From NCBI GenBank assembly GCA_016715885.1, contig JADJXL010000023.1, forward strand, positions 202,769 to 266,768: 64,000 nucleotides of DNA. The letters run 5' to 3'. Made by a program: the position numbers and the translations under genes. Positions 17,282 through 26,086 of the stretch are shown piece after piece. The stretch is from Polyangiaceae bacterium (GTDB taxonomy: Bacteria; Myxococcota_A; Polyangia; Polyangiales; Polyangiaceae). The notes beneath the pieces are model-generated. The model was not told where the DNA came from and did not search any database. It saw nothing but the letters and a program-made list of their open reading frames with translations. Within the stretch, counting starts at the first letter, position 1; each line of letters opens with the position of its first letter.

Positions 17282-18214
17282 ATGGCAAAGAGCGACGTGG
17301 TCAAGTCCGTGCTGCTCACGGGCGGAACGGGATTCATCGGGCGAAAACTCACGAAAACGCTGCTCGATCGCGGCGACTCCGTGACCGTGCTGTCACGCGA
17401 TCCATCGCGCACGAGTGGGCGCTTGCCCAAGGGCTCGATCGCAGTTGCATACGATCCCGAGCGAGAAGGCCCGTGGCTCGATGAGCTCGGTCGCGCTTCG
17501 GCCGTCGTTCACTTGGCCGGTGAAAACGTGGGGCAGCGCTGGACCGAGGACGCCAAGCGCCGGATCCTGTCCAGCCGAGTGGATTCGACGCGGCTCGTCG
17601 TCGAAGGCATGCGGCGTGCGGAGAAAAAGCCTGACGTGTTCGTGTGCGCATCAGCCATCGGGATCTACGGACCACGGCCGAGCACCGAACGACTCACTGA
17701 AACGTCGGCGCGTGGTGAAGGGTTTCTCGCGGACGTGGTGGATGCTTGGGAAGCCGCAGCAAGGCCGGCGGAAACGCTTGGTGTTCGAACGGTCATGCTG
17801 CGCATCGGGATCGTGCTGGGCGAAGGAGGCGGGCCGCTCGAGAAAATGCTCTTGCCGTTCAAGATGTTCGCTGGCGGTCCCATTGGATCGGGCTCACACG
17901 TGATCTCGTGGGTTCACGCGGACGACGTCGTGGGCCTCATCCTGTTTTGCCTCGACAAACCTGAAGCTCGAGGTCCCATCAACGCTGTTTCTCCGAATGC
18001 GGTGACGAACGAAGAGCTATCGAAAGCCATTGGTCGCGCGATGCACCGGCCGTCGTGGTTCCGCGTCCCCGAAGCGTTCATCAAGGTGGGCATGGGCGAA
18101 GCGGCCGAGATCGTGACGACGGGGCAGCACGTTTTGCCGCGCCGTGCCGAAGAGCTGGGCTACTCGTTTCGCTGGCCAAACCTCGACCCGGCGCTGGCGT
18201 CCATCCTGAAGTAG
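17282..18214 (+). CDS. TIGR01777-family NAD(P)-dependent epimerase/oxidoreductase (YfcH-like)
   Basis: 310 residues in the extended SDR fold. It has VLLTGGTGFIGRKLTKTLL (nucleotide binding), VVHLAGENVGQRWTEDAKRRILSSRV (family-specific block), FVCASAIGIYGPR (active-site Ser-Tyr region), then MLRIGIVLGEGGGPLEKMLLPFKMFAGGPIGSG and WVHADDVVGL, all diagnostic of the TIGR01777/SulA family. The substrate is unknown. The frame is open far upstream, but that part is a shadow of the opposite gene. ATG 17282 is the likeliest start, with GTG 17297 an alternative. A family A repeat lies 14 bp after the stop. Confidence 0.85.
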   Translation: MAKSDVVKSVLLTGGTGFIGRKLTKTLLDRGDSVTVLSRDPSRTSGRLPKGSIAVAYDPEREGPWLDELGRASAVVHLAGENVGQRWTEDAKRRILSSRVDSTRLVVEGMRRAEKKPDVFVCASAIGIYGPRPSTERLTETSARGEGFLADVVDAWEAAARPAETLGVRTVMLRIGIVLGEGGGPLEKMLLPFKMFAGGPIGSGSHVISWVHADDVVGLILFCLDKPEARGPINAVSPNAVTNEELSKAIGRAMHRPSWFRVPEAFIKVGMGEAAEIVTTGQHVLPRRAEELGYSFRWPNLDPALASILK

Positions 18215-18228
18215 CGTGGGCATGGATC

Positions 18229-18388
18229 CCGAGGGGTATGGGGGGCAGAGCAGTTGTTCCCCCTCTCCGCCGCGCCGTAGGCGCGGGGGAGAGGGGGTTA
18301 GGGGGTGAGGCGCGAGCCCCCCATCGTGACTGGCCTCGCGAAGCGGGCGTCTCACGCCCGCTTAGCGAGCGTCCAAGCCATGTCCCGT
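18229..18388 (+). repeat. dispersed hairpin repeat, family A copy 2 (with inner C/G module)
   Basis: Left end GAGGGGTATGGGGGGCAGAG. The centre is the CCCCCTCTCC ... GGAGAGGGGG module also seen at 14503 and 43511. The right hairpin is AAGCGGGCGT-CTC-ACGCCCGCTT, a perfect 10-bp stem. It lies between the convergent epimerase and TPR/HEAT genes. Confidence 0.85.
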
Positions 18389-18549
18389 GCTCACAAAAGG
18401 AACCCGGCCACCGGGAGTCGCCGAAACGTCGACCAAATCGAGCAGCGAATCTCCCGGGGGCCGTGACGGCTGTCTCGGCGCTTCCCCCCCAGGAAGCGCA
18501 CCGTCTTCGCTTCCATGAATATGCTGATCCCAAAAGGAGGTCGCTCGGG

Positions 18550-18597
18550 ATGAACTTGAAAACCGCTACAGGAAAGCCCCTACGCAAGACTGCGTAA
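18550..18597 (+). CDS. possible 15-codon micro-ORF with a very strong ribosome site
   Basis: ATG at 18550 is preceded at a 9-base spacing by AAAAGGAGG, the best Shine-Dalgarno in the neighbourhood. The product is MNLKTATGKPLRKTA, a basic 15-mer. Its last codons lie in a small inverted repeat, ACGCA-AGAC-TGCGT (18583-18596). No gene follows on the same strand (the next one is convergent), so a leader peptide role is unlikely. It could be a small protein or a chance arrangement. Confidence 0.35.
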   Translation: MNLKTATGKPLRKTA

Positions 18598-18638
18598 CGC
18601 GCGCAGTGAGGCTGCACGGAATCAAGTGGAAGCAGAAA

Positions 18639-20498
18639 TCAACCCACCCCGCGACTGCGTAAAATCTCACGAACCGCCGTTTTCGACGCCTCCGACAAAC
18701 CGGGGAGAGCGTTCTTCGCGACGTCGACAAACTTCATGCCCCGCGCCTTCTTGAGCGCTTCGACCGCGGCTTTCTGCTCCTCACGCCCATCGTGATCGAT
18801 GATCGATAAAAGCAGCTCGGCGGCCTCGAGCGTGTCGATACGCGCGAGCGCTCGGATGGCGGACGCTCGCACCGAGGTGCTCTGAGATTCGCGGTAGATG
18901 CGGGCCAGCGGGTCGAACGCATGCGGGAAGCGTAGGTCTTCGAGCGCCTTGGCAGCTTCTTGCACGACGTTCGGATCCGGATCCGCCAGCGCATCGCGCA
19001 GCGTGATGAACGTACGCTTGTAAAGGAAACGCGCGAGCGCTTTGACGACCGCGACGCGCACCTGAGGCTCGGGCTTGCGAAACAAGCGTTCGAGTGGAGA
19101 GAGGATCGTGTAGAGCTCGACGAGGGCGAGTTGTTCGGCGAGCGTGACGTAGAGCTGCGCGTGCGCGCCGAGCATGGGAGCCGCGTGTTCTTGGGCCTCG
19201 ATGGCGAGCGCCGTGAGGCGCGCAAGAAGCGCTCGACGCCGCGTCACTTCGGCCCATGCCGTGGGGTCGAGGATGACGTCGCCGGTTGCTTCGGCTGCGC
19301 TGCCGCGTTGCTCCCACTCGACCAGATCGACGTGCCAGACATCCGGAAACCCAACTTCGTGGCGCAAGTGCGCCGGCAGCGGTTGGCTTTCGATGCGCGT
19401 CTCGGCAGCATCGACGTAGCGCTTGCGCGCAGTCGCGTAGTGTTTGCGTCGCGCCTGCTCGATCTCGAGGACCGCGAGTTTGTCGTACACGTGGCCCACG
19501 CGGTTGTATTGCCCGACCTCGCTCAGCGCGATGACGGCTGCGAGCAGCGCGTTTTCTGCAATCGACGGAGGGGATCCTCGCGTGAGCGCTGCGTCCGCGA
19601 CTTCTTGCCACAACCGCGCTTGTGCAAGCGTTGCGAAGTTGGCGACCGCGGGCAGCCCTTCCTTGCGCGCGTACGCGCTCATCTCGCGCGCGAGCGTGGC
19701 CGCAGCAGCGACCTCTCTCTGCTTTTCCGCAGCGGCGAGCGCCTCTTCGTAAGATTGGAGCGCGTAATATCGAAGGTGATCCTCGCGCAAAATGCGGATG
19801 ACGTTGACGAACCCTTCGAGCACGTGTTCGAACTCGCCGCTCTCTCGACCAACCGCGATGAGGACTTGGTAGCAGTCGAACGCGCGTTCGCGTTGTCCTA
19901 CGGTTTCGTAACGATCTGCAGCTTCTTCCAGGAGGTGCACAGCCGCGACGACAGCTTCGCGCGCAGCAGTCGTTTCACCCGTACGCATCGACGTGCGGGC
20001 CAAGTTGAAGCGAGCAAGCCCCGCGGCATAGAGATCGCCACCCGAGCCGGTCAGGAGCTGCGCGAGGCGTGACCAGAGCGCTCGTGCTCGATAAAGATCG
20101 CCGCCGCGTTCACGCGCAATGGCCGCTTGTGCCACGAGCCCCGCAGATTCGTATTCGTCGGCAGCGTTGGCGTAGAGTGACTGCTTCCGCCCAGGATCCT
20201 CGGCACGATCGGCCCACGCGAGCATCGTTCGAGCGCGGTCGATCGGAGGCACGCGCCCCACGAGATCGCGCTGCCCGCGGTCGTTGCCCGTGTACCAATC
20301 CAGCGTGAGGGCGCCGCGAAAGTCGCCGATGTTCACCAGGATCTCGCGCAACTCGCGCGCTGCAGACACGTACTCTTCTTCGCGAACCTTGGTGTCGCCG
20401 AGTGCACCGAGCAGCGCATGGCGGGCACGCTCGGCGTCCCCGCGAGCTGCGGCGGCTCGCGCATCGTCACGCAGATCTTGTAGCGATCTGCCGTTCAC
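18639..20498 (-). CDS. TPR-like and HEAT-repeat scaffold protein
   Basis: 619 residues with no catalytic motif. The N-terminal 400 residues are Ala-rich helix pairs of TPR type (RGDAERARHALLGAL, AADEYESAGLVAQAAIARERGG, AVVAAVHLLEEAADRYETVGQRERAFDCYQ). The C-terminal 170 residues are HEAT/PBS-lyase-like repeats (PEPQVRVAVVKALARFL, DPDPNVVQEAAKALEDL, STSVRASAIRALARI, DGREEQKAAVEALKKA). The GTG start overlaps the stop of the upstream VWA gene (GTGA), so the two are translationally coupled. With the kinase gene further upstream this suggests a scaffold in a signalling assembly. Confidence 0.8.
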   Translation of the reverse strand: MNGRSLQDLRDDARAAAARGDAERARHALLGALGDTKVREEEYVSAARELREILVNIGDFRGALTLDWYTGNDRGQRDLVGRVPPIDRARTMLAWADRAEDPGRKQSLYANAADEYESAGLVAQAAIARERGGDLYRARALWSRLAQLLTGSGGDLYAAGLARFNLARTSMRTGETTAAREAVVAAVHLLEEAADRYETVGQRERAFDCYQVLIAVGRESGEFEHVLEGFVNVIRILREDHLRYYALQSYEEALAAAEKQREVAAAATLAREMSAYARKEGLPAVANFATLAQARLWQEVADAALTRGSPPSIAENALLAAVIALSEVGQYNRVGHVYDKLAVLEIEQARRKHYATARKRYVDAAETRIESQPLPAHLRHEVGFPDVWHVDLVEWEQRGSAAEATGDVILDPTAWAEVTRRRALLARLTALAIEAQEHAAPMLGAHAQLYVTLAEQLALVELYTILSPLERLFRKPEPQVRVAVVKALARFLYKRTFITLRDALADPDPNVVQEAAKALEDLRFPHAFDPLARIYRESQSTSVRASAIRALARIDTLEAAELLLSIIDHDGREEQKAAVEALKKARGMKFVDVAKNALPGLSEASKTAVREILRSRGVG

Positions 20499-22021
20499 GC
20501 TTCGGCCCCTTTCGCAGCGGGTTTCTTCGCAGGGACATCGTCGTCCGAAGAAACGCCCTTCGTTTGATCGAGGATCGAGCGCGCGGCATTTGCTCGGGCC
20601 GAACCGCTCGACAGCGTGGCGTGATCGACGACCCAGTGAGCATCGAGCAGGTCGAGGTAGTCGAGGTCGAGTTTGCCCCCGGATGGCAGAATGAACACGC
20701 CTGCGATATGCGCGAACCTTCGCACCGCCTGGACCATCTCACGCGGGATGTAGAGCGCGGCATGGGTGAACAAGTGGACGACGGGCGTGCGTGGATCGCG
20801 CTGCCGCATCAGGTCGAGGTCCGTCGCTAGCTCCGCAAAAACACGCGCCGGATTCCGGCCTCGTTCACCCTTGAACGACAGTACGTGAGCGGTCGGGAGT
20901 TTGTCCCCGTGCGCGCGGTGAATCTCGTACAGACGCGCATCGAAAAACCGAAACGCCACGTCTTCACCCTCGAGCAACAGCTTCTTCGCGGTCGCGATGG
21001 CCATGCCTCGCGCAAAGGTTTGTCGGTCACCGCGCATCGATGCCGACGCGTCGACGAGCATGTAGTGGATGCGCCGCTGCTCGTCGCGACTTTGTTCACG
21101 CGCGTAATAAAGCACCTCGTTGTCCGCAAGCCGGCGCGCGAGCTCCATGTCGTCCCAAGCAAGCTCGGTCAGGACCAGGCTGTCGATCGATCCGCGTGTG
21201 CCGATGCCGTTGTATCCGTGAGCTGCGGTCGTTCCTGCTGCGCGGCGCGTCTTCGTTTCGAGGACGCTCGGTAGAATCTCGAGCGAAAAGTTCACGACAT
21301 CGTTGGCCTCGGGCGACTGAAACGCAGCGAGCAAGTCGACTTGCGCAAGAGCTCCACCGGTGCCGTCGCTTCCGAGCATTCCGAAGAGGCGCAGCGTGTC
21401 GAGGTCGAGGGTGTCGGTCATCGTGAGGACGTAGAGGCGGGAGACTTCGAGGGCTTGCATGGCCGACAGCTCGAAGTTGCGGCGCGTCGTCACGAAGAGC
21501 GCTGGCAGTTGTTGGTCGAGCCGTTCGAAGAGGGACGCATCGACGGGAATGGCCGCGCGGTATGCGGGAGCGACGTTGACGCGCGACGTGAGGGCTCCGA
21601 GCAGGCGCGAAAGCAAGACGATGACGAGGTCGTCGCCCATCTTGAGCTCGGAGGCTCGGCGAACGACTTCACTTTGGGCGAGCTCGTCGAGGATGCGGCG
21701 GTACGAGTCCGACAGGCGCAAGAGGTCGGGCAGGCCGCGTGCGATGGATGCGGGTTCGCAGCGCGTGCCAAGTTCGATGTGATCGCGCGGTGCCGCGAAG
21801 AGCAGGCCCACGTCGTGCACGAGCGAAAACGGGAGCACGACCCCGAGGCGCGCGAGGCCTTCGTGCCACTTCGCGGCGCGCAGCGCGAGGATGGAGCTTC
21901 CCGGGCGCACGTAGGACAGCGCGAGGGAGCCAAGTGGTCCCGTCACGGACGGGTCGCCGAGGAGGTTGTCGGGGACCGGCACGGGCGGAGAAGGTAGCAG
22001 AGACCCGGCGCCACCCTGCAC
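20495..22021 (-). CDS. von Willebrand factor A domain protein
   Basis: The frame is open to 22717, but the first 230 codons shadow the kinase gene and run through a repeat, so the start is placed at GTG 22021 (GTG 21982 is an alternative; neither has a clear ribosome site). About 508 residues. The N-terminal half is helical and unrecognised. The C-terminal VWA domain has IHYMLVDASASMRGDRQTFARGMA with the DxSxS metal site, then AFRFFDARLYEIH, and VVHLFTHAALYIPREMV. The tail is Ala/Lys-rich. Cytoplasmic VWA proteins of this sort usually work with AAA ATPases or kinases. Here the neighbours are a kinase-FGE fusion upstream and the coupled TPR/HEAT protein downstream. Confidence 0.8.
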   Translation of the reverse strand: MQGGAGSLLPSPPVPVPDNLLGDPSVTGPLGSLALSYVRPGSSILALRAAKWHEGLARLGVVLPFSLVHDVGLLFAAPRDHIELGTRCEPASIARGLPDLLRLSDSYRRILDELAQSEVVRRASELKMGDDLVIVLLSRLLGALTSRVNVAPAYRAAIPVDASLFERLDQQLPALFVTTRRNFELSAMQALEVSRLYVLTMTDTLDLDTLRLFGMLGSDGTGGALAQVDLLAAFQSPEANDVVNFSLEILPSVLETKTRRAAGTTAAHGYNGIGTRGSIDSLVLTELAWDDMELARRLADNEVLYYAREQSRDEQRRIHYMLVDASASMRGDRQTFARGMAIATAKKLLLEGEDVAFRFFDARLYEIHRAHGDKLPTAHVLSFKGERGRNPARVFAELATDLDLMRQRDPRTPVVHLFTHAALYIPREMVQAVRRFAHIAGVFILPSGGKLDLDYLDLLDAHWVVDHATLSSGSARANAARSILDQTKGVSSDDDVPAKKPAAKGAEA

Positions 22022-22046
22022 CGTGAATCGGTCTCGGTCCGACCTC

Positions 22047-22191
22047 GGGGGGGTATGGGGGGCGTCCGCGCCTCGCCGTGCTTTTGCGAAGCAAAAGCAC
22101 CGGGAGGCGAGCCGCGGACCCCCCATCGTAAACAGGCCTCGCGCAGCGCGCGTCCCACGCGCGCGAAGCGGGCGTGCAAATCCAGGCTTGG
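22047..22191 (+). repeat. dispersed hairpin repeat, family A copy 3
   Basis: Left end GGGGGGTATGGGGGGCG. The central hairpin is a 10-bp stem GTGCTTTTGC / GCAAAAGCAC around GAA, and the right hairpin is GCGCGCGT-CCC-ACGCGCGC. It ends at CAAATCCAGGCTTGG. It lies between the kinase stop (22213) and the VWA start. Confidence 0.85.
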
Positions 22192-22212
22192 TTCCGGTTC
22201 GAACCCCGAGCC

Positions 22213-24444
22213 TCAGAGATTCATTGCGCAGCGGAATCCGATGACGGGCGTGGTGGCATCCGGCACTTGATGGAAGCGGAACGCCGGATTCAGCCAAAGA
22301 AGGTTGCCACCGTTGAACGAACCGCCGCGGATCGCTTTGCGGTCTCCGTTCGGCGCTCCTTGGGGATTGATGACCTCGTCGGGCTTGTACGTCTCGAACC
22401 AATCCGACGTCCATTCCCACACGTTGCCGATGAAGTCGTCCGCGCCAAACTTTGTTCTTCCCTTGGGAAAACTGCCTACTGGAGCCGTGCCTTCGAAGCC
22501 GTCGTCGACTTCGTACAGGCGTGGGCTCGCCGCGAAACCATACTTCTTCTCCCAGCGAGTGAACTCGGTCCCGCCGGCATTCATCCGCTCGGTCGTTGCA
22601 GGATCGTCGCCCCAGGGGAACTTGCGTCCGTCCGAGCCGCGAGCGGCAAACTCCCACTCCGCTTCCGTGGGCAAACGCTTCTTGCGAAACGCGCAGTAGC
22701 TCTCTGCGAGGTACCAACTGACGCAGTTGATCGGATGCTTGTCGCGATCGGGTTTGCCGAAGTTGCAGAGCTCCGCATAGGCGGCGCGTTTCTTTTCATG
22801 CTCCGCATCGGACGAGCCGGCGGTCTTGGGCCAGTTCGGCAGCTCCGGCGGCCTCTTGCATTCGCCCAGGTCGGAGCAGGCCTTGTATTCGCCTGCGGTG
22901 ACCTCGTGCGTATCGATGCAGAACGTATCGATGATCGTCTTGTGCGCGGGTTGCCAAAGTTTGAACTCGGGTTCGTCCGAGCCCATGAAGAACTTGCCGC
23001 CGGGCACGAGCACCATGCCATCGGGACATTCGGTTGGTCGCGTCGGCGCGGCCGATGTCGAGGCCGAAGGTGCTGCGCTTGGTTGCGCGGTTGCAGAGGC
23101 GGTCGGCTTCGGAGCGGCTTGCGGCTTGCTGAACACCTTGAACGCGGCAAGCCCGCCGCCAACGAGCGCGGCTGCCGTGATGACGGCGATGGCCACAAAA
23201 GCTGCTGATGAGCGCTTGGGTCCCAGGTTCGGCACCGTCGGCACTTGCGTCATCGGTGTCGAAACTTGTGGTCTTGCGCCGGGGTTTGGAGGAGGCGGCG
23301 CAAATCCGCTGCCTGCCGAGAAAATGGGAATCGTTCCTGCGGCTGGCCGCGATGGCGCACCGCTCGCGTAAGGTCGAGACGGTGCTGCACTGCCGTAGGG
23401 CGCGCCTTGCGAGGGCTGTCCGGCTGGCGCCGACATGCCCGGGACCGACGACATCGGTGCCCAAATCCCGCTCGTCGTTCCCGGGTTCCAAGTTGCGCCA
23501 GGAAAAACCGCCTGATGCAGCGCTGCCCAGAACTGTCCCATCGACGCGAAGCGATCATTCGGTGACACGGCGAGCGCTTTGGCGAAGACGGCTTCGACTT
23601 CCGACGATACCTCGATGCCGAAGGTTCTTGGTGTCGGCCGACGCGAAGGATCACGCGAGGCGACGGCGAATTGAATGATGTCTGTCCCCTCGAATGCAGG
23701 CACGCCGCCCCGGAGGATCTCCACGAGGATGAGCGCCATGGCGAACACGTCGGTCCACGGACCCGTTGCACCGTGCGTTCGACTGAACTGTTCGGGCGCG
23801 CCGTAGTTGGGCGTGAACGCGGTGATTTCGGCGCCCGTTTTGGCTGAAGACGATGCCTCGGCTGCATGATCAGCCATCACCTTTGCGATGCCGAAATCGA
23901 GCACCTTGGTGAACGGCGATGGTGCAGACGGATCTCCAATGACGAAGATGTTGGCCGGCTTGATGTCACGATGCGCGATGTTCTTCGCGTGCGCGATTTC
24001 CAGCGCCACGATGACGGGTTCGAGCAGGGCCATCGCTTCGTGAATCTGACGCGCCGGACGACCCGATACGCGCTCTTCGAAGAGCACTTGTTCGAGCGGT
24101 TTGCCCTCGAGCCACTCGAGGACCATGTACGGGATCCACTGGCCGTCGGCAGTCGTGAACTTGCCGATGTCGCGAGCTTGCACGATGGCGGCCGATCGGC
24201 TGGACAAACTCGCGAGCAGCCGGCCTTCTTGGATGAAGCTGTCGAGCAGCTCGTCGCGCTTGTCGATCGGAGCTTGCGCCAGAATGCGGAAGCACTTGAT
24301 CGCAACCGGCTGCCGCCAAATGAGGTGTTCGGCGCGGTAGACGATGCTGAAGCCGCCTTCGCCGATGATCGCGTCGATGCGGTACTTCTCGGCGAGAATC
24401 GTCCCCGTGATGCCGAGCGGATCCTGTACTGAGCTGCTTGTCAT
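22213..24444 (-). CDS. Ser/Thr protein kinase fused to a formylglycine-generating-enzyme-like (FGE-sulfatase) domain
   Basis: 743 residues from ATG 24444. The kinase domain (about 15-290) has IGEGGFSIVYRA, VAIKCF, IAHRDIKPANI, VLDFGIAK and PEQF, with all catalytic residues present. A Pro/Ala-rich linker and one membrane span (AIAVITAAALVGGGLAAF, about residue 415) place the rest outside the cytoplasm. The outer domain (about 490-743) is of the FGE/SUMF1 type: GMVLVPGGKFFMGSDEP, CIDTHEVTAGEY, NCVSWYLAESYCAFRKKRLPTEAEWEFAARG, GNVWEWTSDW, IRGGSF, GFRCA. In kinase fusions such domains are usually thought to be sensors or ligand binders; enzymatic FGE activity is not assumed. It heads the kinase-VWA-TPR/HEAT run. 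Confidence 0.9.
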   Translation of the reverse strand: MTSSSVQDPLGITGTILAEKYRIDAIIGEGGFSIVYRAEHLIWRQPVAIKCFRILAQAPIDKRDELLDSFIQEGRLLASLSSRSAAIVQARDIGKFTTADGQWIPYMVLEWLEGKPLEQVLFEERVSGRPARQIHEAMALLEPVIVALEIAHAKNIAHRDIKPANIFVIGDPSAPSPFTKVLDFGIAKVMADHAAEASSSAKTGAEITAFTPNYGAPEQFSRTHGATGPWTDVFAMALILVEILRGGVPAFEGTDIIQFAVASRDPSRRPTPRTFGIEVSSEVEAVFAKALAVSPNDRFASMGQFWAALHQAVFPGATWNPGTTSGIWAPMSSVPGMSAPAGQPSQGAPYGSAAPSRPYASGAPSRPAAGTIPIFSAGSGFAPPPPNPGARPQVSTPMTQVPTVPNLGPKRSSAAFVAIAVITAAALVGGGLAAFKVFSKPQAAPKPTASATAQPSAAPSASTSAAPTRPTECPDGMVLVPGGKFFMGSDEPEFKLWQPAHKTIIDTFCIDTHEVTAGEYKACSDLGECKRPPELPNWPKTAGSSDAEHEKKRAAYAELCNFGKPDRDKHPINCVSWYLAESYCAFRKKRLPTEAEWEFAARGSDGRKFPWGDDPATTERMNAGGTEFTRWEKKYGFAASPRLYEVDDGFEGTAPVGSFPKGRTKFGADDFIGNVWEWTSDWFETYKPDEVINPQGAPNGDRKAIRGGSFNGGNLLWLNPAFRFHQVPDATTPVIGFRCAMNL

Positions 24445-24725
24445 GAGAAAGCGTTCATGTCGGCGAGCGCAGGACGTCGCACAATGTCCCCACAAAGCAG
24501 CGTGCCACGGGATCGCAGCCGGGCAAAGTTCATCGCAACGTCGTCGTGCGCTGCAGTCATATCACATGCTGGTTGCACGACCGAACATGTAGCTGAGAAA
24601 GGGGCGACAAAACGACGCACAGTCGGCTAGCACGTCGTTCGGACAAACCGCCGTGACGCAGCTCGTCGAAGCACGAGCCAACCGAGGTGGTCGCTACCCG
24701 AGCGGTTTGTCGCCAATGATCGATA

Positions 24726-25136
24726 TCAGGCGCAGCCACCTTCACCGCAAGATGCCACGGCATCTTTCTTCTTCGCGGTCGTGACTTTCTTGACTGGTTT
24801 GGCCGTGGCCGTCGGCTTGGGAGCCGCCACCTTCGCGGCAGCGGGCGCGGGTGATGCAGCGGGCGCGGGTGATGCAGCGGGCGCGGGTGATGCAGCGGCC
24901 GCCGTAGCTGTGCTGCTCGGCTTTTCCTCGGGAGGCGCTGCGGGCGCATCGGTTGTCGTTCGATCTTCCGATGTGCTGCTCGAAGCTTCGCTCGTGCTCT
25001 GCGTACGAGCTTCCGACACCGCTTCCGCGGCCGGCTGCTCGGCAGCATTTGCGGGGGTTTGCGACGCGCCGCAACCGGCGATGAAGGCGCCGGTGCCGAG
25101 CGCGGCGAGGGTTTCGTAGATCGTTTTGACGTTCAT
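24726..25136 (-). CDS. Ala/Pro/Lys-rich lipoprotein ending in a CGEGGCA motif
   Basis: 137 residues from ATG 25136, set by AGGAG upstream and by the following lipoprotein signal (GTGAFIAGC). The body is low complexity: Ser/Thr/Glu, then three tandem copies of AASPAP (near-identical 18-bp DNA repeats at 24844-24900), then Lys-rich (KPVKKVTTAKKKD). It ends ASCGEGGCA. The Cys-x4-Cys tail with EGG recalls the Cys motifs of small metal-buffering (bufferin/HvfA-like) peptides that are modified by DUF692 enzymes. Only one such motif is present and no DUF692 gene is in view, so this is a suggestion. It is divergent from the barrel gene at 25415 with a 278-bp spacer. Confidence 0.7.
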   Translation of the reverse strand: MNVKTIYETLAALGTGAFIAGCGASQTPANAAEQPAAEAVSEARTQSTSEASSSTSEDRTTTDAPAAPPEEKPSSTATAAAASPAPAASPAPAASPAPAAAKVAAPKPTATAKPVKKVTTAKKKDAVASCGEGGCA

Positions 25137-25414
25137 CGAGAGCTCCTCTGCCGAATGTCGCATTCCTCGCGCGCGGTCACCATGGTTGTGTTGCGATTTC
25201 ACCCATCCGTCAGGCCGCATCGTGCAATTCATGTGCGAGTTTCCATGACGCTGGATCGTTTCTTCGGACTCGTCGCAGCGCTGCACGCTTGCGTGCTCGG
25301 CTGATGGGGCCTTGGGTGCACAGCATCGACGTGGCGCGATGCGTGCAGAGAAGCGGGCTCGGAGGCAACGAGGGTCTCCGTGCCTGTTTCGGTCAACGAT
25401 CCGAGGAGGAAGCA

Positions 25415-26086
25415 ATGAGAATTGGGTTGGTTACAGCCCTTCTGGCTGGAGTCGCAATTGGAGCGCCCGCGTCGGCCCATGCTCAACAAACCGAACCGCA
25501 AGCGCCTGGAGCGCAAGAAACCCAGGTGCAGGTGACGGGCACACAGCAGGGGCGGGTGGCAGGACTACCTCCTGCAGATCAGCCGATGATCCGCCGGATC
25601 CCGCAGCCCATCGTGTCCATCGAAGGTGGCGGCGGCGTCGTCGGGTTCGTCGGCGGAGCGGGAAGCCCCGGCCCCGCGTGGAACCTGCGCGTCACCGGCG
25701 CGTTGTCGGATCGATTCTCCATCGAGGGCAACTACCTGGGAAGCGTCAACGATCGCTCCGATAATGGCGAGTCTCTCGTGATGACCGCCATCGACGCCGG
25801 CGTTCGTTACAACGTCCTGCTCCCGGAACAATTCCCCGTGCAGCCATTCGTCGTGGCTGGCGCTGGGTATGCCGGCTTTGCGGGAAACGGCGGCGATCCT
25901 GCGACCATGGTCGTCCCGCTCGTGGCAGGCGCCGAGCGGCTCCTCACGCCAAACATCAAGGTCGGAGCGCGTTTCAGTTACCGCCCCGCGTTCTTCGATG
26001 ATTTGTCGCTGCCGAACGCGGCCAAGGGCGATCGACAAGGAGCTGACACGTGGACGCTGCTCGCGCAGATCGGCGGCGGTTTCTGA
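25415..26086 (+). CDS. outer-membrane beta-barrel (porin-like) protein
   Basis: 223 residues. ATG 25415 has GAGGAGGA upstream. The signal peptide is MRIGLVTALLAGVAIG with cleavage near AHAQ, followed by a Gln/Pro-rich stretch. The mature part alternates hydrophobic and polar residues (WNLRVTGALSDRFSIEGNYLGS, VMTAIDAGVRYNVLL, PFVVAGAGYAGFAG, IKVGARFSYRPAF) and ends in Phe (LLAQIGGGF), the usual terminal aromatic of OmpA-like barrels recognised by Bam. No OmpA peptidoglycan domain. Function beyond the envelope cannot be inferred. Confidence 0.8.
   Translation: MRIGLVTALLAGVAIGAPASAHAQQTEPQAPGAQETQVQVTGTQQGRVAGLPPADQPMIRRIPQPIVSIEGGGGVVGFVGGAGSPGPAWNLRVTGALSDRFSIEGNYLGSVNDRSDNGESLVMTAIDAGVRYNVLLPEQFPVQPFVVAGAGYAGFAGNGGDPATMVVPLVAGAERLLTPNIKVGARFSYRPAFFDDLSLPNAAKGDRQGADTWTLLAQIGGGF

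Noticed and set aside
22022..22717. N-terminal extension of the VWA protein frame
   Set aside because: These codons overlap the kinase gene and run through repeat copy 3; the residues are Arg/Ser/Pro-rich without structure, so the start was moved to 22021.
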